Positions 6,471 to 9,669 of a stretch of 9,669 bases of DNA are shown here, in pieces (the stretch's first letter is position 1; each line of letters starts with the position of its first letter). Source of the DNA: Phytoactinopolyspora endophytica. GTDB lineage: Bacteria; Actinomycetota; Actinomycetes; Jiangellales; Jiangellaceae. The stretch spans positions 16,111-25,779 of the forward strand of contig NZ_ML142874.1 in NCBI RefSeq assembly GCF_004138495.1, written 5' to 3'. The notes under the pieces are model-generated. The model was not told the DNA's origin, did no database searches, and saw nothing but the letters and a program-made list of their open reading frames with translations. The translations under genes and the position numbers were made by a program.

Positions 6471-8471
6471 TCAGCCGTTCGGGTGGAACGCCACCGGTTC
6501 CTGCTCGTCCGGGGGCATCTGCACCGCGAGGTCGTCGTCACTCCTGGCCATAGGCAATTGTGAGATGGCGTTGACCAAGCTGAACCCGCCATCCTCGGAG
6601 GTCTTGAGCTGCCACCGCTGGGTCTTCTCGCCGGCCGCCGTCGAGCACGGGGTCAGCGTGAACGGCGCTCCGGCCTCCAACGGCACGTTCAGGTACCTGC
6701 GGCCCTCGGTGATGTTCAGGCACAGGTCGGTGCCGGTCGACCGGAGCCGGTAGTAGCCGTCGTCCGTGGGGAGCAGGTCCCAGCTCGCCGCCGAGTCCGA
6801 CGCAAGTTCCACCCTGGCGTCGGGCTCGGCCGTCACCGGTGCCAGCCGATCGCCCGTCGCCGGGTCGGCCATGGCGTAGGTTCCCTCGGGCAACGGCTGA
6901 CGCTCGGCGTCGTCCCACCCCGGTGCCCGGCCGATGGCCTCGGCCAGCTCTTCGAAGCCGGCATAGGTGTCGGCCGGCTTGGGCCCGCCCCACGTGGCCT
7001 GCGCGATGTGCCGCATCGGCATGAACGCCTGCTGCTCGACCTCGTTCTCGGTGTGGCCGCGCCCGTTGTCCGGCCACATGGTGATCTTCGCACCGGTGAT
7101 GTTCTGGTGCGGTTCGGCCAGTTCCTCGTTCTCGAAGGAGAGCGGCGTCCAATCCTGCTCATAGAGCGCCTCGGTGTCGGTCATGAAGCCGCCGCGCACC
7201 AGGTACAGGGCATAGGAGGAGTTCATCACCTGATGCCCCTGCTCGAACAGCTCGCTGGGAGTGAGGATCTGCTCCCGGCCGTCCCAGTGTTCGACGATGA
7301 TGTCCTCGTCGAGCGGGATGGTGTTCTCCCCGGCCAGGCCGTCGTTCCAGATCCGCAGCGTCTTGTCCTTCGACTTCACGTGCGCGTTGATCCTGTTGAC
7401 GAAGTCGATGAACGCGTCCTGGGGCGTGGCGTCCGGTCCGAACTTCTCTTGGGCGTACTCCAAGATCTGCGGGAAGTCCTCGAACTCGGAGCCGAGCATG
7501 TATTCGTCGGCGCCCATGTGCCAGTACGGCGTGTCCCAGACCTCGAGCGCCTCGTCGATCAGCCCGGTCAGGAAGTCGAACGCCTCGTCCTGGGTGATGT
7601 CCAGCCGCGACGGTTGCCGCTCGCCGTGCCGGTCGACCAGCTGCAGCTCCGGATAGTTCTCCAGGTACGGGGTCTGGTGGCCGGGTGAGTTGATCTCCGG
7701 GACGAGCGTGATGTGGTACTTGTCCGCGATCTCGGAGAGCTCGCGGATCTCGTCCTTCGTGTAATAGCCCCAGAACGCGGTCTCGGGATACTCGTCGCTC
7801 TTGACCTTCGCCTCGATCCAGAGCTGGTTGAGCTTCAGGTGGGACATGTCCTGCATCAACCGCTCGAACCACTCCATCGAGATGTGGACGTAGCAGGCGC
7901 AGACCCCCACGCCGCGCTCGGCATAGTCGGGCACGTCGACAGTGCTACCGCGAGGGAGCGTGTCGCCGCCGGCGAAGGCCTGCACGACCGTCCGGCTGCC
8001 GTAGAAGACGCCGGCATCGGCCTGCCCGGTGATCCGGACGACGTCGTCGATCTCCAGCTCGTATCCCTCGTCGTCGAGGTCGGAGCGGTCCGGATCCAAC
8101 TCCAGCACAATGTCACCAGGCCGGACCCGCACCGGACCGGGGACGACGGGCAGCCGGTTGCCGGTCTGCTCTGCCAGGTCAGCCGCGAACTGCCGGGCGT
8201 CCTCGCGCGACCGCTGCGCCCGCGAGTCGACGACAACCCGGGAGTGCCTCGTCAGTTCGAACTCCCCGTCGCCGCTGTCCCAATCCTCGAGCGACGGGAT
8301 CACCGACGGCGCCTCGTTCGAGTGCTCTGCGCCGGCCTGCGCCGCCTGGATGGGGCCGTCCGCCCTCACGGGCCTCTCCGCCCGCTCCGCGCTGGCCGGC
8401 GCGAACGGCACCACCAGGAGGGCGAGGCTTGCCAGTATCACCAGGAGTCGGCGCGAGAATCGTGTGCTCAT
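6471..8471 (-). CDS. secreted GH20 beta-N-acetylhexosaminidase, lacto-N-biosidase-like, with ricin-type lectin domain
   Basis: Exported glycoside hydrolase, 666 aa, predicted to release terminal GlcNAc/GalNAc or a Gal-beta-1,3-GlcNAc disaccharide by substrate-assisted catalysis. Domains: signal peptide (about 1-28, SRRLLVILASLALLVV ending APASA; the twin Arg leaves a Tat route possible), GH20b N-terminal domain (about 50-180), GH20 TIM barrel (about 184-496) with the catalytic Asp-Glu pair in HMGADEYM (D322, E323), and a C-terminal beta-trefoil ricin-like domain (about 526-656) with QRWQL and a probable disulfide C584-C609. Classical hexosaminidases have HxGGDE; the G-A-D-E-Y form and the surrounding barrel resemble lacto-N-biosidases. 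The ATG at 8469-8471 is chosen because GGAAGGA lies 6 nt upstream and the signal peptide starts there; an in-frame ATG at 8543 would put 24 residues before it. It is divergent from a GH29 fucosidase gene. Confidence 0.9.
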   Translation of the reverse strand: MSTRFSRRLLVILASLALLVVPFAPASAERAERPVRADGPIQAAQAGAEHSNEAPSVIPSLEDWDSGDGEFELTRHSRVVVDSRAQRSREDARQFAADLAEQTGNRLPVVPGPVRVRPGDIVLELDPDRSDLDDEGYELEIDDVVRITGQADAGVFYGSRTVVQAFAGGDTLPRGSTVDVPDYAERGVGVCACYVHISMEWFERLMQDMSHLKLNQLWIEAKVKSDEYPETAFWGYYTKDEIRELSEIADKYHITLVPEINSPGHQTPYLENYPELQLVDRHGERQPSRLDITQDEAFDFLTGLIDEALEVWDTPYWHMGADEYMLGSEFEDFPQILEYAQEKFGPDATPQDAFIDFVNRINAHVKSKDKTLRIWNDGLAGENTIPLDEDIIVEHWDGREQILTPSELFEQGHQVMNSSYALYLVRGGFMTDTEALYEQDWTPLSFENEELAEPHQNITGAKITMWPDNGRGHTENEVEQQAFMPMRHIAQATWGGPKPADTYAGFEELAEAIGRAPGWDDAERQPLPEGTYAMADPATGDRLAPVTAEPDARVELASDSAASWDLLPTDDGYYRLRSTGTDLCLNITEGRRYLNVPLEAGAPFTLTPCSTAAGEKTQRWQLKTSEDGGFSLVNAISQLPMARSDDDLAVQMPPDEQEPVAFHPNG

Positions 8472-8477
8472 CGGCGG

Positions 8478-8484
8478 TCCTTCC
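8478..8484 (-). promoter_or_regulatory. ribosome binding site fixing the GH20 start
   Basis: On the minus strand GGAAGGA stands 6 nt before the ATG at 8471-8469. It supports the internal start over the longer in-frame ATG at 8543, which overlaps the ATC-N-GAT candidate operator and has no comparable ribosome site. Confidence 0.75.
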
Positions 8485-8536
8485 GTCTCACTCGTATCGG
8501 CCGTGAATGCGTGCGTTGTTTGCGGCGGCGAGGAAC

Positions 8537-8637
8537 CATACATCGGATGAGCCCATCACCCTACATGGAAATCTCTCGAGACTTAAGCCCTTTACAAGGA
8601 CCACACCTCCGACCAACATGGAGTCATACGTCTGATG
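8537..8637. promoter_or_regulatory. paired imperfect direct repeats in the GH20/GH29 divergent control region
   Basis: The 192-bp region between the divergent starts holds CATACATCGGATG (8537-8549) and CATACGTCTGATG (8625-8637), 11 of 13 positions identical and 88 bp apart, one near each gene. The first contains the palindromes CATC-G-GATG and ATC-G-GAT; the second is a one-mismatch version (GTC-T-GAT). Between them is a relatively AT-rich stretch with the 8-bp palindrome TCTCGAGA (8574-8581). A possible leftward promoter, TTAAGT, 17 bp, TAGGGT (about 8587-8559), would place its start site next to the first repeat. No convincing rightward promoter was found. Confidence 0.4.
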
Positions 8638-8663
8638 CCGTAACCGAGATCGGAGCCGGGCAG

Positions 8664-9669
8664 ATGAACCAGCACCAGAGACCACGCCGCGCGACGGCGG
8701 TGTTCGCCACTGGCGCCACCGCGTTGGCCATGTCCGTGACAGCACCCGCCTCCGCGGCACCATCGGAGGAGCCGCCGAGCCGAGACCCGGATTGCGCCTC
8801 GGCGATCCGGCCCGCGCCGGTGATGCCGGTCCTCGAATGCGACGGGTTCGACCGCATCCTCGACAAGGCGGCGAACATCGTGCCGGAAAGCCGGCACATC
8901 CGCTGGCAGCAGCACGAGGTCACCGGCTTCACCCACTTCGGCATGAACACGTTCACCGACCGGGAGTGGGGCTCCGGCATGGAGTCCCCGCAGACGTTCG
9001 ATCCGCAGCAAGTCGACGTCGCCCAATGGATGGACGTCTTCACCTCGATCGACACGGGCCTGGCGATGCTCACGGCCAAACACCATGACGGGTTCGTGCT
9101 GTACCCGACGCGGTACACGCCGCATTCGGTGATCGCCAGCCCATGGTGGGTCGACCTGGAGGGCTGCGAGGACGCAGACGCCGTCGTGGCCGCGCGCGAG
9201 CAGGCGGAGCAGTCCCGCGACGAGGGCCTCGGCGACGCCTATTGGCAGGTGCGCAACGCCGGCTGCCAGAATCCGCAGGCCGACATACTACGCAGCTACG
9301 TCGACGCGGCACGCGCCGCCGATCAGCGCGTGGGCGTCTACATGTCACCCTCGGACGGCTCCGAACTGCCACACGAGTGGCACGCCGACACCTACATCCC
9401 CTACGTCGAAGGCAAGCCCGCGGATGAGCGGAACAGCGCCGAGCGGGCGACACTCGAAGACGCGCCCGCGTCGCCCGCCGGTCTCGGGCGGTTCGGCAAC
9501 GGCAGCGAGCCGACGAAGCGCACCATCCCGACGCTGGTGCCGAACGACGACCGAGCGGACGCGGTCGCCTCCGGTGAACTGCCCACGTTCGAGGTCATGG
9601 CGAACGACTACGACGCCTACTACCTGAACCAGATCTATGAGATCTTCACCGAGTACGGGCCGATCGACG
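8664..9669 (+). CDS. secreted GH29 alpha-L-fucosidase, partial (3' end beyond window)
   Basis: First 335 residues of an exported alpha-L-fucosidase; the frame is open to the window edge. The ATG is preceded by GGAG with 8 nt spacing. A signal peptide (about 1-31) ends in TAPASA. The GH29 barrel starts near residue 77 and shows FTHFGMNTFTDREWGSG (89-105), the active-site stretch AKHHDGFVLYPTRYT (138-152), VGVYMSPSD (223-231) and YYLNQIYEIFTEYGPID (319-335). The NTFTDREWG form recalls the GH29-B branch that favours alpha-1,3/1,4-linked, branched fucose. The catalytic nucleophile Asp, normally in a WFDG motif just after this point, lies off the edge and cannot be checked. Two insertions are unusual: about 162-205, and about 240-314 rich in Asp/Glu/Pro. 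It is divergent from the GH20 gene. Confidence 0.9.
   Translation, partial: MNQHQRPRRATAVFATGATALAMSVTAPASAAPSEEPPSRDPDCASAIRPAPVMPVLECDGFDRILDKAANIVPESRHIRWQQHEVTGFTHFGMNTFTDREWGSGMESPQTFDPQQVDVAQWMDVFTSIDTGLAMLTAKHHDGFVLYPTRYTPHSVIASPWWVDLEGCEDADAVVAAREQAEQSRDEGLGDAYWQVRNAGCQNPQADILRSYVDAARAADQRVGVYMSPSDGSELPHEWHADTYIPYVEGKPADERNSAERATLEDAPASPAGLGRFGNGSEPTKRTIPTLVPNDDRADAVASGELPTFEVMANDYDAYYLNQIYEIFTEYGPID

Noticed and set aside
8472..8543. Upstream in-frame ATG adding 24 residues to the GH20 protein
   Set aside because: It would place a polar extension in front of an obvious signal peptide and lacks a good ribosome site, while the ATG at 8471 has GGAAGGA at 6 nt.
8592..9125. A 177-codon minus-strand frame opposite the GH29 gene
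   Set aside because: It overlaps the clear GH29 signal peptide and barrel coding sequence and shows no domain; a GC-rich shadow.

Overview
The window looks like chromosomal DNA of a high-GC actinobacterium (Actinomycetota). The evidence is strong G/C bias at third codon positions, GTG starts on rplU and obg, the rplU-rpmA-obg-proB order, and Ala/Arg/Asp-rich exported enzymes. I do not assign a genus. Nine protein genes are supported: eight on the minus strand and one on the plus strand, which runs off the right edge.

Right part (about 5737-9669): a small glycan-degradation module. A secreted GH20 beta-N-acetylhexosaminidase (lacto-N-biosidase-like, with a C-terminal ricin-type lectin domain) and a secreted GH29 alpha-L-fucosidase (5' part only) diverge from a 192-bp intergenic region. 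A FadR/FCD-type GntR regulator lies 50 bp downstream of the GH20 gene on the same strand and is the obvious candidate controller. The short palindrome ATC-N-GAT occurs in the divergent region, just upstream of the regulator, and in both arms of a 14-bp perfect inverted repeat just downstream of it. This suggests one local regulon. The enzyme pair fits removal of fucose followed by release of a Gal-GlcNAc-type disaccharide; Lewis a-like glycans are an inferred candidate substrate.

Middle part (about 2168-5736): a housekeeping block read leftwards. rplU and rpmA (ribosomal proteins L21 and L27) sit behind a recognisable TTGACC/TATCCT promoter and a roughly 100-nt leader with a hairpin. The pair ends at a textbook intrinsic terminator. 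The ribosome-assembly GTPase gene obg then starts with its own strong ribosome binding site and GTG codon, followed by proB (glutamate 5-kinase, first step of proline synthesis).

Left part (about 16-2036): after a hairpin-containing gap come a D-2-hydroxyacid dehydrogenase (probably NADP-preferring) and a PAPS-dependent sulfotransferase with an internal charged hexapeptide repeat. proA, often found next to proB, is not seen in the window. No tRNA, rRNA, CRISPR, insertion sequence or phage feature was found, and no gene-free stretch exceeds about 250 bp.
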